64,000 nucleotides of DNA from GWE2-51-13 sp041736705. Lineage in GTDB: Bacteria > Bacillota_I > Bacilli_A > Erysipelotrichales > Erysipelotrichaceae. Positions 17,407-25,712 of this stretch are shown in pieces; the stretch's first letter is position 1; each line of letters starts with the position of its first letter. Below the pieces are notes generated by a model. That model ran no database searches. It saw only the letters and a list, made by a program, of their open reading frames with translations, and had not been told where the DNA came from. The stretch spans positions 22,998 to 86,997 of the forward strand of contig JBGSTC010000019.1 of assembly GCA_041736705.1 (NCBI GenBank). Direction: 5' to 3'. The position numbers were made by a program, and so were the translations under genes.

Positions 17407-17766
17407 TTATGCGACGACGCGTACGCCTTGGACATAAACGTTGATGGAAACGAATTCCTGTTCAAGCGTCTTCTCCAAAATATACTTTACTTTTTTCTGT
17501 ACTTCGGTGACGACTTCGGAAATCCGAACGCCGAAACTGATGACGATATATAGGTCGATCTCAAACCCCGCTTCGCTTTTGCGCACGACGACCCCTTTTG
17601 AATAGTTTTCTTTTTTCAGCAATTCCGCAATTCCGTCTTTCAGGACTTTTTGCGATGCCATCCCCACAACACCGTAACACTCGGTCACCACGCCGCCGGC
17701 CAAGGTCGCGATGGCTTCCTGGCTGATATTGATGTTCCCTAATTTGGTGATGCGATCAATTGACAT
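17407..17766 (-). CDS. yloU: Asp23/Gls24 family protein YloU
   Basis: 119 aa of the Asp23/DUF322 family: ITKLGNINISQEAIATLAG at the start, YGVVGMA, then VDLYIVIS-type beta strands and a closing VSINVYVQGVR. The gene is nearly always directly before fakA in Firmicutes. Its role is unclear; relatives are linked to envelope stress. The start has AAGGAGG 8 bases upstream and a strong promoter. Confidence 0.92.
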   Translation of the reverse strand: MSIDRITKLGNINISQEAIATLAGGVVTECYGVVGMASQKVLKDGIAELLKKENYSKGVVVRKSEAGFEIDLYIVISFGVRISEVVTEVQKKVKYILEKTLEQEFVSINVYVQGVRVVA

Positions 17767-17792
17767 ACATCTTCCTCCTTTGTAGCATTGCT

Positions 17793-17821
17793 ATTATAGC
17801 AGACTCTTTTATGAAATACAA
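17793..17821 (-). promoter_or_regulatory. Promoter for yloU-fakA-recG operon
   Basis: TTGTAT (17816-17821), 17-base spacer, TATAAT (17793-17798), with a TG one base before the -10 (extended -10). Read on the minus strand; the -35 box touches the ftsQ stop codon. Confidence 0.75.
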
Positions 17822-17823
17822 AG

Positions 17824-18588
17824 CTAGTTCTCACAAGGTTGACTAAAGGCCGTACGTGTCATTTCGTCGAAAAAGATGCATGAATTCGCGGTATTCAGGG
17901 CGTTTACGATCCGCGGATACTCTTCCAGCATGTCCAGGGTGGACAGACCGGTATAAACCCGGTTGCCATCCTGCATGATGACTTTCACGTAATTTTCATC
18001 GTAGGATGTCGGATGACGATGGATTTCGGATACATTCCCCAACGAAGACGAAGTCAGTACGTTCAAGGCGGCGACGAGTTCGTTCAGACTTTCCTCTTCA
18101 GCATAGCCGTAGATCCCGGGTGAAAACAACCAAGCTTTCGCATAATCCACCTGCATTTCCAACAGACTCCCGTCCGCCAGAACCACTTTGCCTTGGTCCA
18201 TCCAAATCGCGGTCACTTTGTTTTCGATGACCTGAATGACGATCTCGTTGTTTTTCGTAAGTCGGACGTCCACATCCTGGATCAATGGATCATCAGCCAG
18301 AAGTTTTCGCAGCGTGGAGGCGTTGACGGCGAGAAACCAATCGTCGTAAGAAATACCGCTGCGCTGTAAAATCGCTTCGTCGCTGTAGATCTGATTGCCC
18401 GAGATCAACACCGCATGGACCGTCGACAACGATGAGGTGAAATAGGAATACAAACCGAAAGAAGAAACGGCGGTGAACGCAAGCAAAGAAAAGACAACCA
18501 TAAAACGGTTCAATCGTTTTTGTTTCTGTTCTTTTTTGCGTCTGGCGATCAGATCGTCGACCGATGCCACATCCTTACTGAACTTCAT
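17824..18588 (-). CDS. ftsQ: Cell division protein FtsQ/DivIB
   Basis: Divisome protein that links early and late division proteins. 254 aa with a charged cytoplasmic N-terminus (RRKKEQKQKRLNRF), one membrane helix (about 29-51), an extracytoplasmic POTRA domain (about 53-125, VHAVLISGNQIYSDEAI) and a beta domain. Order murG-murB-ftsQ as in Bacillus. The start overlaps the end of murB by 14 bases. Shows that septal peptidoglycan synthesis is present. Confidence 0.9.
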   Translation of the reverse strand: MKFSKDVASVDDLIARRKKEQKQKRLNRFMVVFSLLAFTAVSSFGLYSYFTSSLSTVHAVLISGNQIYSDEAILQRSGISYDDWFLAVNASTLRKLLADDPLIQDVDVRLTKNNEIVIQVIENKVTAIWMDQGKVVLADGSLLEMQVDYAKAWLFSPGIYGYAEEESLNELVAALNVLTSSSLGNVSEIHRHPTSYDENYVKVIMQDGNRVYTGLSTLDMLEEYPRIVNALNTANSCIFFDEMTRTAFSQPCEN

Positions 18589-19492
18589 CGGTTTTCCTCC
18601 AATTGAAAAATTCGACTTCGGTATGCAATTCGACCTCGAACTTCCGTTTCACCTCGTCTTGGATGATGGTGATCAGAGCGGCGACATCGACCGCTTTCGC
18701 ATGGTCGACGTTGATGATGAAGTTGGCGTGTTTGTTTGATATCTGAGCCCCTCCGACTTTCTTTCCGCGAAGGTGGCAGGCTTCGATGTATTCCCAGGCG
18801 AAATGCTTGGGCGGATTGCGGAAGATGCTGCCGGAATTGGGGAAATCCAAGGGTTGGGATTCGATCCGGCGGGTACGCCGTTGGTCGATGAGCTGACGGA
18901 TCTCTTCCGGGTCTTTTTTCTTAAGTTTCAGGCGCGCGGCCAGGATGATCCAGTCGGGGTGGTGTTGGAAAACGGAGGTACGATACCCCCATTCGCAGGA
19001 TTTACCGGGAATCCATCGCGGTTTCCCGTCGATGAGGACTTCCACTTCTTCGACCAGGTCCCCGATCCATCCTTGATAGGCTCCGGCATTCATATAGATC
19101 GCACCGGCGAGGGTTCCGGGAATCCCGCAGGCGAATTCCAATCCGGACAATCCGGCTTTCATCGCCTGGTAACTCAATGCGATCAAGCTCGCTCCGCCTT
19201 GCGCGACGGCGCCTTCCTCTTCGAAGAAAACATCGGTGAACGTACGATCCAACCGAAGGACAAGTCCGTCGAAATCATCATCGGAGGCAAGGATGTTCGA
19301 CCCTTTCCCGATGATTTTCACCATGACGCCGGCTTGCTTCGTCAGATTGAGGATTTCACATAAAGCCAACTCGTTTTTCGGATAGGCGACATAGCGTGCG
19401 ACTCCGCCCACGCCCATCGTCGTCATCACGGAAAACGCGACATATTCATCGACCGTCGCATATTGACGCAAACGGGTTAAGAAGTTTTCCAT
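18575..19492 (-). CDS. murB: UDP-N-acetylenolpyruvoylglucosamine reductase MurB
   Basis: FAD-dependent reduction that makes UDP-MurNAc for peptidoglycan. 305 aa, type II-like short MurB. FAD-binding landmarks are TTMGVGGVARYV (about 24), IIGKGSNILASD (about 60), GLEFACGIPGTLAGAIYMNAGAY (about 115), and near the end NSGSIFRNP with the catalytic Ser, then KVGGAQISNKHANFIIN. Starts directly after murG (no gap) and overlaps ftsQ. Confidence 0.97.
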   Translation of the reverse strand: MENFLTRLRQYATVDEYVAFSVMTTMGVGGVARYVAYPKNELALCEILNLTKQAGVMVKIIGKGSNILASDDDFDGLVLRLDRTFTDVFFEEEGAVAQGGASLIALSYQAMKAGLSGLEFACGIPGTLAGAIYMNAGAYQGWIGDLVEEVEVLIDGKPRWIPGKSCEWGYRTSVFQHHPDWIILAARLKLKKKDPEEIRQLIDQRRTRRIESQPLDFPNSGSIFRNPPKHFAWEYIEACHLRGKKVGGAQISNKHANFIINVDHAKAVDVAALITIIQDEVKRKFEVELHTEVEFFNWRKTDEVQ

Positions 19493-20578
19493 TTAGTTCC
19501 CCTTCAGTATCTTTTCCATGAGTTTGATCATCTCTTCGGCGGCATCGGGTTTCCCCAGTGTTTTCGCCGCCTTGCCCATGGCTTGAAGTCGCTCGGGGTG
19601 TTGGACCAACGCGGTGATTTCTTTGACCAAACGATCGGCATTCATGTCTTTTTCCTCGATCATCAGCGCCGCGCCGAAATCGCTCAGTGACTTCGCATTG
19701 AGAACCTGATGGTTGTTGGGGACGTAGGGACTGGGGATGATGATCGAAGGAAGACCGACGACGGTGATTTCCGCCGCGGTGGTCGCTCCGCCGCGACAAA
19801 CCATGAGGTCGACGACCTGCATCAACTTCAATTGATCGACATAAGGGACGATCTTCAGGTTGACGTCCTCGTCGATCCTTGTGATGAAACGTTCATAGTG
19901 TTTCTTCCCCGTCACATAGATCAGTTGGAAGGAAGCGCCGCGCAGTTTCTCCAACACTTCGACCATGACGTCGTTCACGGATTCGCTCCCCAAGGATCCC
20001 ATGACGATCAAGACGGTTTTCAATTGTGGATCCAATCCGTAGGTCGTTAGGATTTTAGGATCCGCCTGGCTTTTCTTCAGTTCGAACGTCCGTGGATTCC
20101 CCAAAAGATGGGTCTTATCATGCGGGAATTGTCCGGCGTTTTCCGGATAACAGGTGACGATCGCATCGACCTTCGGAGCCAGTGCGCGGTTGGCTTTCCC
20201 CGCGTAGGAATTCTGTTCGTGAAGCATGGTTTTGATTTTCAAGGCTTGGGCGGCGCTCAATACGGGAACGCTGACGTATCCGCCGAAACCCACGACGAAA
20301 TCCGGTCTGAATTCGTTGAGGATCTGGATCGCCTTGCTTCGGCTCTTCAGCATCTTGATGGCGGCGTTGAGTTTCGCGAAGATCGAACCGTTGAACCCTC
20401 TCGCATCCAAACCGATGAAACGAAAACCCAACGCCGGGATTTCCGTCGCTTCCATGCGGTCGTTGTTTCCGATGAAAAGGATTTCCGTCGTTTGGTCGCT
20501 TTCTTGTAAGGCACGTGCAAATGATACTGCGGGATAGATATGTCCACCGGTACCCCCGGTCGCAATGCATACTTTCAT
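19493..20578 (-). CDS. murG: Lipid II synthase GlcNAc transferase MurG
   Basis: Transfers GlcNAc to lipid I at the inner membrane face. 361 aa with the N-terminal G-loop ATGGTGGHIYPA (about 6), GFGGYVSVPVL (about 95), HEQNSYAGKANR (about 120), VMGSLGSESVN (about 192) and CRGGATTAAEI (about 260) for UDP-GlcNAc binding. First gene of murG-murB-ftsQ; mraY, murD and ftsW, which precede it in Bacillus, are not here. An extended -10 promoter is seen upstream. Confidence 0.97.
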   Translation of the reverse strand: MKVCIATGGTGGHIYPAVSFARALQESDQTTEILFIGNNDRMEATEIPALGFRFIGLDARGFNGSIFAKLNAAIKMLKSRSKAIQILNEFRPDFVVGFGGYVSVPVLSAAQALKIKTMLHEQNSYAGKANRALAPKVDAIVTCYPENAGQFPHDKTHLLGNPRTFELKKSQADPKILTTYGLDPQLKTVLIVMGSLGSESVNDVMVEVLEKLRGASFQLIYVTGKKHYERFITRIDEDVNLKIVPYVDQLKLMQVVDLMVCRGGATTAAEITVVGLPSIIIPSPYVPNNHQVLNAKSLSDFGAALMIEEKDMNADRLVKEITALVQHPERLQAMGKAAKTLGKPDAAEEMIKLMEKILKGN

Positions 20579-20601
20579 GTCGGCTCTCCTTGTACCTTGA
20601 T

Positions 20602-20607
20602 ATTATA
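20602..20607 (-). promoter_or_regulatory. Extended -10 promoter for murG-murB-ftsQ
   Basis: TGATATAAT on the minus strand (TG, one base, TATAAT), 24 bases before the murG start. A poor TTAAGC lies 16 bases upstream. Confidence 0.55.
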
Positions 20608-20676
20608 TCATATCCGTCTTGCCGCTTAACTTGAAATCGGGATGAACAGACGATGGCGGGATGGCAATAAGTTTGG

Positions 20677-20682
20677 TAGAAT
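20677..20682 (+). promoter_or_regulatory. Extended -10 promoter for the HAD hydrolase gene
   Basis: TGGTAGAAT on the plus strand, 20 bases before the start codon; no clear -35 box. Confidence 0.45.
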
Positions 20683-20701
20683 GAGTAAAAGCGGAGGCCC
20701 T

Positions 20702-21361
20702 ATGCTACGATACAAATGTCTGCTGTTGGATCATGACGATACGATCGTCGAAAGTACGATGCAGATCCACTACCCCGCGTTCTTGGAAACGCTGAGGTCG
20801 CTGCGTCCCGAAGAAGACCCGATTTCGATCATCGATTTCGTTTCCACCTGCTATCATCCCGGATTCATGGGGTTATGCGCGAAATATGAGTTCGATGAGG
20901 ACGAGATGGTCGAAGAGTATGCGATCTGGAAGAAATATACGCGGGCGCATACGCCTGAAGCATATCCCGGAATCCGTGAAATCCTCTTGAAATTCCGTAG
21001 CGAAGGCGGGAAGATCGTCGTGATTTCGCATTCGGAAAGCAATGAAATCAACCGCGATTACCGTCATAATTTCGGTTTCGAACCGGATTTGGTGTTCGGA
21101 TGGGAACTGGGGGAAGAGAAACGTAAACCCAATCCCTATCCGATCGACCAGACCTTGCATCTGCTTGGGCTGCAGCCGGAAGACTGCATCATGGTCGATG
21201 ATTTGAAATTGGGGTTGACGATGGTCCGCCAGCGCAACATCCCTTTCGTGGCGGCCGGCTGGTCGCATTTCATCGACGAGATCCGCGACGCCCTAAAAAA
21301 AGACGCGGACCATTATTGTACCCGCGTCGAAGAACTCAACGAAATTCTGTTTCTAGAATAA
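20702..21361 (+). CDS. HAD superfamily hydrolase, phosphoglycolate phosphatase-like
   Basis: 219 aa HAD phosphatase. Motif I LLDHDDTIVES (Asp10 nucleophile, Asp12), motif II VVISHSES, motif III Lys in KRKPNPYPID and motif IV IMVDDLKLG are all present, with a helical cap (about 20-85), so it should be active. The substrate cannot be read from the sequence. The start at 20702 was chosen because GCGGAGG lies 6 bases upstream. The last 66 bases also contain the terminator of the convergent rhodanese gene (21295-21328). Confidence 0.88.
   Translation: MLRYKCLLLDHDDTIVESTMQIHYPAFLETLRSLRPEEDPISIIDFVSTCYHPGFMGLCAKYEFDEDEMVEEYAIWKKYTRAHTPEAYPGIREILLKFRSEGGKIVVISHSESNEINRDYRHNFGFEPDLVFGWELGEEKRKPNPYPIDQTLHLLGLQPEDCIMVDDLKLGLTMVRQRNIPFVAAGWSHFIDEIRDALKKDADHYCTRVEELNEILFLE
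21295..21328 (-). terminator. Terminator of rhodanese gene, inside the HAD coding region
   Basis: On the minus strand GACGCGG and CCGCGTC form a 7-bp GC-rich stem (arms at 21302-21308 and 21322-21328) followed by seven T (21295-21301). The rhodanese stop is at 21369, so this is the natural end of that transcript. The same bases encode the end of the convergent HAD protein. Confidence 0.75.
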
Positions 21362-21368
21362 AGATTGG

Positions 21369-21695
21369 TTACTTGCGAACCAAACCGAACGACCAGGTGG
21401 AAACCCCGCCGATGTTGAAGACATTGGTGTAGCCGACGCGCTTCATGTAGGAGACGGCGTTGGAAGCGCGCGAACCGCTAAGGCAGACGACGAAGATCTT
21501 CGCGTCCTTGTCGGGGAGACTCTTCTCCAATCGTTCAGTCAAGGTGTCGAGCGGGATGTTGACTGCACCGGCGATGTGGCCGTCGCGGAATTCGTCGCGG
21601 GTACGGACGTCGATCAGTTTGATGGATTTGTCGTTGGCGAGTTCTTCATGGGCTTGTTTTTGGGAAAGGTTGCTGGATTTGAGAAAGTTAAACAT
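21369..21695 (-). CDS. Single-domain rhodanese (sulfurtransferase)
   Basis: 108 aa single rhodanese domain. KLIDVRTRDEFRDGHIAGAVNIP is the family N-terminal signature, and the active-site loop is CLSGSRA with Cys71, so it should be catalytic. Single-domain rhodaneses move sulfane sulfur via a persulfide. The start at 21695 has AAGGAGG 8 bases upstream. It is divergent from the Crp/Fnr gene with only 24 bases between the start codons, and thioredoxin lies on the other side of the regulator, so a common redox or sulfur role is likely but inferred. Confidence 0.9.
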   Translation of the reverse strand: MFNFLKSSNLSQKQAHEELANDKSIKLIDVRTRDEFRDGHIAGAVNIPLDTLTERLEKSLPDKDAKIFVVCLSGSRASNAVSYMKRVGYTNVFNIGGVSTWSFGLVRK

Positions 21696-21719
21696 GGGGT
21701 TCCTCCTTGAAAGGTCGAT

Positions 21720-22397
21720 ATGAAACAATTGGCGGCAAGCGCGAGTCTACGCGATGAATTTCCGATTTTACGTCAACTCGACGACGAACTTTTGATGCGC
21801 TTATCGCAGACGGCCGCATGGCGGCGCTATGATGCGCATGAAGCGGTCCAAAACAACGACGAGACATGCGACGGCTTGATGAAAGTGAAACAAGGCAGAC
21901 TGAGGATCTATATGCAGGATGAGAACGGCAAGGAAATCACGCTTTACCGCCTTTATCCCGGCGATTCCTGCGTCATGACCGCTTCTTGCCTTCTCCATCA
22001 TATGAACGTGGATTTTTTGATCGAAGCGGAAATCGAGACGATCGTCATCCTGTTACCGACGACCTATCTGGGTGCGGTGTCGCAAAGCTATCCCGCATTG
22101 AAAGATCATCTCAATGAACTGGTCCGCTCGCGGTTCAGCCAACTGACCTGGGTCATCCGGCAGATCGTCTTCTCGTCGATGCCATCGCGGATCGCGGAAT
22201 TCCTCGTCGAACAATATGTCATTCGGGAATCAAGCGTACTGACGCTGACGCACGAAGAGATCGCCAACGACCTGGGGTCCGCCCGGGAAGTGGTCAGTCG
22301 GATCTTGAAATACTTCCAGGAAGAAGGCTTGATCGATCAATCCCGTAAGAAAATCAGGCTGGTCGATCTGGAGAACCTGAAGAAAAGAATCATTTAA
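21720..22397 (+). CDS. Crp/Fnr family transcription regulator with C-x5-C pair
   Basis: 225 aa. N-terminal cyclic-nucleotide-binding-like beta barrel (about 15-125), dimer helix (about 125-150) and a C-terminal winged helix (about 160-225) with LTHEEIANDLGSAREVVSRILKYF as helix-turn-helix. The barrel contains GDSCVMTASC: Cys84 and Cys90 are spaced as in a group of Crp/Fnr proteins of anaerobes, and a further Cys50 is present. The N-terminal four-Cys pattern of true Fnr is absent, so an Fnr iron-sulfur cluster is unlikely; a thiol switch is possible. It is flanked by rhodanese and thioredoxin, and its stop overlaps the thioredoxin stop by 4 bases. Confidence 0.9.
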   Translation: MKQLAASASLRDEFPILRQLDDELLMRLSQTAAWRRYDAHEAVQNNDETCDGLMKVKQGRLRIYMQDENGKEITLYRLYPGDSCVMTASCLLHHMNVDFLIEAEIETIVILLPTTYLGAVSQSYPALKDHLNELVRSRFSQLTWVIRQIVFSSMPSRIAEFLVEQYVIRESSVLTLTHEEIANDLGSAREVVSRILKYFQEEGLIDQSRKKIRLVDLENLKKRII

Positions 22398-22693
22398 AAC
22401 AAGGCAAGCAGGACGTTTTCGTTGGCAAGGCCGACCTTACGGTTGACTTCCACGCCCTTGTTCATCGCGACGACCGTCGGGATGCTGCGTACGCCGAATT
22501 TCATCGCCAATTCCTGGTTGGCGTCGACATCGCATTTCACGACGAGGACTTCAGGATGGGTGGTCGAAATCTTTTCCATGACGGGACTGATCATCTTACA
22601 GGGTCCGCACCAGTCGGCGTAGAAGTCGATGAGTACGGGTTTGGCGGAATTGAGGACGATTTCTTTAAAGTTTTGATTGGTTAATTGGATCAT
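22394..22693 (-). CDS. trxA: Thioredoxin
   Basis: 99 aa thioredoxin with the active site WCGPCKM (Cys29, Cys32), the cis-Pro loop GVRSIPTVVAM and the buried Asp in LIDFYADW. The start at 22693 has GGAGG 8 bases upstream. Converges on the Crp/Fnr gene with overlapping stop codons. A -10 TATACT and a palindrome at the activator position are seen upstream (22713-22754). Confidence 0.96.
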   Translation of the reverse strand: MIQLTNQNFKEIVLNSAKPVLIDFYADWCGPCKMISPVMEKISTTHPEVLVVKCDVDANQELAMKFGVRSIPTVVAMNKGVEVNRKVGLANENVLLALF

Positions 22694-22712
22694 GGTTGAT
22701 ACCTCCACGAAA

Positions 22713-22754
22713 AGTATACCAAAGGCTTACCTTGTTTTATGTGATAAAATCACA
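22713..22754 (-). promoter_or_regulatory. Activator-type promoter of trxA with TGTGATAAAATCACA palindrome
   Basis: TATACT (22713-22718) has no usable -35 box (CATAAA at 17 bases). A perfect 15-bp inverted repeat TGTGATAAAATCACA lies at 22740-22754, centred about 41 bases upstream of the predicted start of transcription. That is the class II position for Crp/Fnr activators. The half-sites are Crp-like but one base closer together than in E. coli. Confidence 0.6.
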
Positions 22755-22777
22755 AAAGGGAGAATTCTCCCTTTTTT
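22754..22777 (-). terminator. Terminator after ruvB
   Basis: Self-complementary AAAAGGGAGAATTCTCCCTTTT at 22754-22775, with A and T tracts on both sides, directly after the ruvB stop codon. It can act in both directions. Confidence 0.75.
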
Positions 22778-23778
22778 CATTCGAATAGATTGTCCTGGAC
22801 GTTGATGCCCAAGTGTTGGTAGCCCAACATCGTAACCACCCTACCACGTGGCGTACGATTGATGAAACCCAACTGAAGAAGATAGGGTTCATAGACGTCT
22901 TCCAGGGTCATCGGTTCTTCCTGGATGCTGGAAGCGAGGGCTTCCAATCCGACCGGACCGCCTTTGAAGCGTTCGATGATGCCTTTCAGATAACGGATGT
23001 CGACTTCATCCAAGCCCAGACTATCGACTTTCAACCGGTTGAGCGCCATTTCGGCGATGTCAAACGAGATCCGTCCGTCGTTCATGACTTGGGCGAAATC
23101 GCGGACGCGACGGAAAAGTCGGTTCGCGATCCGCGGCGTACCGCGGCTGCGCTTGGCGATCTCACGGACCGCCGTTTCATCGATTTCGGTTTCCAACACC
23201 CTCGACGTACGGCGCAGGATCTGCGAAAGCTCGTCGATCGAATAGTATTCCAATTTCGAGACGATCCCGAAACGGTCGCGCAGCGGAGCGGTCAGATCCC
23301 CTGCCCGTGTGGTCGCCCCGACAAGCGTGAATGGCGGAAGATCCAGACGGATCGACCGGACGCTGGCTTCTTTTCCTACGACGATGTCGATGCAATAATC
23401 TTCCATCGCGGGATACAACACTTCTTCCACGACTTTGGGAAGACGGTGGATTTCGTCGATGAACAGGACATCCCCGGCCTGAAGCGAACTGAGGATGGCG
23501 GCGAGGTCGCCGCTACGCTCGATGCTGGGTCCGCTGGTAATCCGGATGTTCCCTCCCATTTCATTGGATAGGATATAGGCAAGAGTCGTCTTACCCAGGC
23601 CTGGAGGGCCGTATAAAAGGACGTGATCCAACGCTTCGTTGCGTTTGGTCGCCGCCTGTATGAAAATCTTGAGGTTTTCCTTGAGATGGTCCTGGCCGAC
23701 ATATTCGCTCAATCGCGAAGGTCGCAGACTTGCCTCTTCATCCCCGGGTTCCTTGAACGCCGATAACAACGCTTCCAT
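22777..23778 (-). CDS. ruvB: Holliday junction helicase motor RuvB
   Basis: AAA+ motor that drives branch migration with RuvA. 333 aa. LRPSRLSEYVGQD at the N-terminus, Walker A GPPGLGKTTLA (about 55), Walker B LFIDEIHRL (about 104), sensor 1 LVGATTRAG, arginine finger DRFGIV and a C-terminal winged helix ending with GFINRTPRGRVV. Two bases separate it from ruvA. ruvC is not adjacent, as in other Firmicutes. Confidence 0.98.
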   Translation of the reverse strand: MEALLSAFKEPGDEEASLRPSRLSEYVGQDHLKENLKIFIQAATKRNEALDHVLLYGPPGLGKTTLAYILSNEMGGNIRITSGPSIERSGDLAAILSSLQAGDVLFIDEIHRLPKVVEEVLYPAMEDYCIDIVVGKEASVRSIRLDLPPFTLVGATTRAGDLTAPLRDRFGIVSKLEYYSIDELSQILRRTSRVLETEIDETAVREIAKRSRGTPRIANRLFRRVRDFAQVMNDGRISFDIAEMALNRLKVDSLGLDEVDIRYLKGIIERFKGGPVGLEALASSIQEEPMTLEDVYEPYLLQLGFINRTPRGRVVTMLGYQHLGINVQDNLFE

Positions 23779-23779
23779 C

Positions 23780-24358
23780 TTACCCCACCTTCCGCTTCAA
23801 TAAGAGACCCAGCGCGACCTTGACGTATTCATCGCTGGTCTTCGCATCGGATTGAACCAAATCCTTCTGGATCGACGAAATTTCACCCGGTTTGTATCCC
23901 AGCGATTTCAAGGCTTCCAGCGCATCCATCAACAGCGGGTTGCCCGTCTGTTCCTTGGTATGCGTCGCAACCAGTTTTCCCTTGAGATCCAGGATGATCT
24001 GCGAAGCGGTTTTCGCCCCGATCCCCGGCATCGTTTTCAAATACGCGACATCCGACACTTCGATCGCCATGATGATCCGCTCGAAGGTGGAAGCGGCCAA
24101 GATCCCGGAAGCGGTTTTGCATCCCAGTCCTTTGACGCTGATCAGTTTCACGAAGAGGTCGTACTCGTCCATGGATTGAAAGCCGTACAGGCTTTGTTCG
24201 TCCTCGCGTATGTAATGATAGGTATACAGCGAGACTTGCTGATTCAGGGACAAGGCTTCGGGATGCGCGAAAAAGACACGGTAGCCGATGCCTTGGTTCT
24301 CGATGATCACCCAGTCTTGGGTAAAACTATGGACTCTTCCGGATATGAACGCAATCAT
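23780..24358 (-). CDS. ruvA: Holliday junction-binding protein RuvA
   Basis: 192 aa. OB domain (about 1-62, MIAFISGRV, GIGYRVFF), tandem helix-hairpin-helix (about 70-135, with ISVKGLGCKTASGIL and MPGIGAKTASQIILDLKGK) and a RuvB-binding C-terminal domain (about 145-192). The start at 24358 gives the normal N-terminus. It has a separate promoter just behind the obgE terminator. Confidence 0.97.
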   Translation of the reverse strand: MIAFISGRVHSFTQDWVIIENQGIGYRVFFAHPEALSLNQQVSLYTYHYIREDEQSLYGFQSMDEYDLFVKLISVKGLGCKTASGILAASTFERIIMAIEVSDVAYLKTMPGIGAKTASQIILDLKGKLVATHTKEQTGNPLLMDALEALKSLGYKPGEISSIQKDLVQSDAKTSDEYVKVALGLLLKRKVG

Positions 24359-24375
24359 GTTATCACCGTGTTCAA

Positions 24376-24404
24376 TTATACCATGCCTTGACCCTAGAGA
24401 CAAA
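24376..24404 (-). promoter_or_regulatory. Promoter for ruvA-ruvB
   Basis: TTGTCT (24399-24404), 17 bases, TATAAT (24376-24381), minus strand. The -35 box directly follows the obgE terminator T-run. Confidence 0.7.
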
Positions 24405-24433
24405 AAAAGTGGATTCGCTTTCGCTAATCCACA
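24403..24433 (-). terminator. Terminator of obgE overlapping its stop codon
   Basis: GTGGATT and AATCCAC pair (24410-24433, loop AGCGAAAGCG on the minus strand), followed by seven T (24403-24409). The first stem arm encodes the last two residues and the stop codon of obgE. Confidence 0.85.
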
Positions 24434-25698
24434 AAGAGGAATTCGGTATTCGCAAGCTGGATGACATCGCCGTCGCTCGCACCGGCTTTACGCAGGGCTT
24501 CGTCGACGCCCATGTTCCGCACGGCACGTGCGAAACGCTGGATATCGGTGTCGGTCTTCATATCCGCCATCGCATAAAGACGTTCGATCCGTTTGCCGGT
24601 AAGGCGCCAAGTATGATCGCCGATCCGTGAAACGATGAAGGGTTCGTCTTCCGGGATGAACTTATAGTGGACGCCGTCTTCCTTGAGTTCATGCAGGATG
24701 AATTCAGGGGTGGTTTCGATGAGTTGGATCGTTTTATACAAAACGTCATCCAAGCCTTCACGGATCAAGGTGATGGTCTCGAAGACTTGAAGATCCGGAA
24801 ACGCTTCCTTGAAGCGTTTCAAGTTTTCCTTGGCTTCGGGCAGATCCATCTTGTTGGCGACGACCACTTGGGGACGCTCCAGTAAACGGAACTGATACAG
24901 ACCCAGTTCGGTGTTGATGATCCGATAATCTTCCACCGGGTCCCGATGATCCACCCCGCCCATGTCGATGATATGGATCAGGACGCGGCAGCGTTCGATG
25001 TGACGCAGGAATTGGTGACCCAAACCTTTGCCTTGGCTGGCGCCTTCGATCAATCCGGGCAGGTCCGCCAAGACGAAAGAACGTCCATCTTTAACTTGCA
25101 CGACACCGAGGTTGGGGACGATGGTGGTGAAAGGATAATCCGCGATCTCGGGTCGTGCCGCGCTGACGACGGATAAAAACGTCGATTTACCGACAGAGGG
25201 ATAACCGATCAGACCGGCATCCGCCAAGAGTTTCAGTTCGACCAGGATTTCAAGTTCGTCGCCCGGTGCGCCTTTTTCGGCGAAATCGGGGGCCGGGTTG
25301 CGGGGGGTGGCGAAATGCCAGTTCCCGCGTCCGCCCTTCCCTCCGGCGACGATGATTGCTTGTTGTCCGGGACGGACCAAGTCGGCTAAAATACGGTCGT
25401 CCTTGATGTCCCTGACGATCGTTCCCAGCGGGACTTTCACGATGCTGCTTTCACCGCGAACCCCCGACATTTTCTTATTCTTACCGTTACCGCCGTTTTC
25501 GGCGGCGATCAGTTTATTGAAGCGTAGATCCAAAAGGGTCGACTTATTCGTGTCGACCTCGAAAATGACGCTACCGCCATCGCCTCCGTCCCCGCCGAAA
25601 GGTCCCCCTAAAGGAACGTATTTCTCACGACGGAAAGATGCCATGCCGTTGCCGCCTTTTCCTGCCCGTACTCTGATTTTGACGCGATCGATGAACAT
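24424..25698 (-). CDS. obgE: GTPase Obg
   Basis: Essential GTPase acting in 50S ribosome assembly and stress control. 424 aa. Glycine-rich Obg domain (about 1-158, RAGKGGNGMASFRREKYVPLGG), G domain with GYPSVGKST (G1), DLPGLIEGAS (G3) and NKMDLPEA (G4), and a C-terminal OCT domain (about 345-424). It follows L21-Prp-L27 as in most bacteria. It is separated from rpmA by a hairpin terminator that probably lowers its expression relative to the ribosomal proteins. Confidence 0.98.
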   Translation of the reverse strand: MFIDRVKIRVRAGKGGNGMASFRREKYVPLGGPFGGDGGDGGSVIFEVDTNKSTLLDLRFNKLIAAENGGNGKNKKMSGVRGESSIVKVPLGTIVRDIKDDRILADLVRPGQQAIIVAGGKGGRGNWHFATPRNPAPDFAEKGAPGDELEILVELKLLADAGLIGYPSVGKSTFLSVVSAARPEIADYPFTTIVPNLGVVQVKDGRSFVLADLPGLIEGASQGKGLGHQFLRHIERCRVLIHIIDMGGVDHRDPVEDYRIINTELGLYQFRLLERPQVVVANKMDLPEAKENLKRFKEAFPDLQVFETITLIREGLDDVLYKTIQLIETTPEFILHELKEDGVHYKFIPEDEPFIVSRIGDHTWRLTGKRIERLYAMADMKTDTDIQRFARAVRNMGVDEALRKAGASDGDVIQLANTEFLFVD

Positions 25699-25712
25699 GT
25701 GCGACTCCTTTC

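Noticed and set aside
21720..22397. Regulator as a true oxygen-sensing Fnr
   Set aside because: The N-terminal Cys cluster of E. coli Fnr is absent; only Cys50, Cys84 and Cys90 are seen in the barrel.
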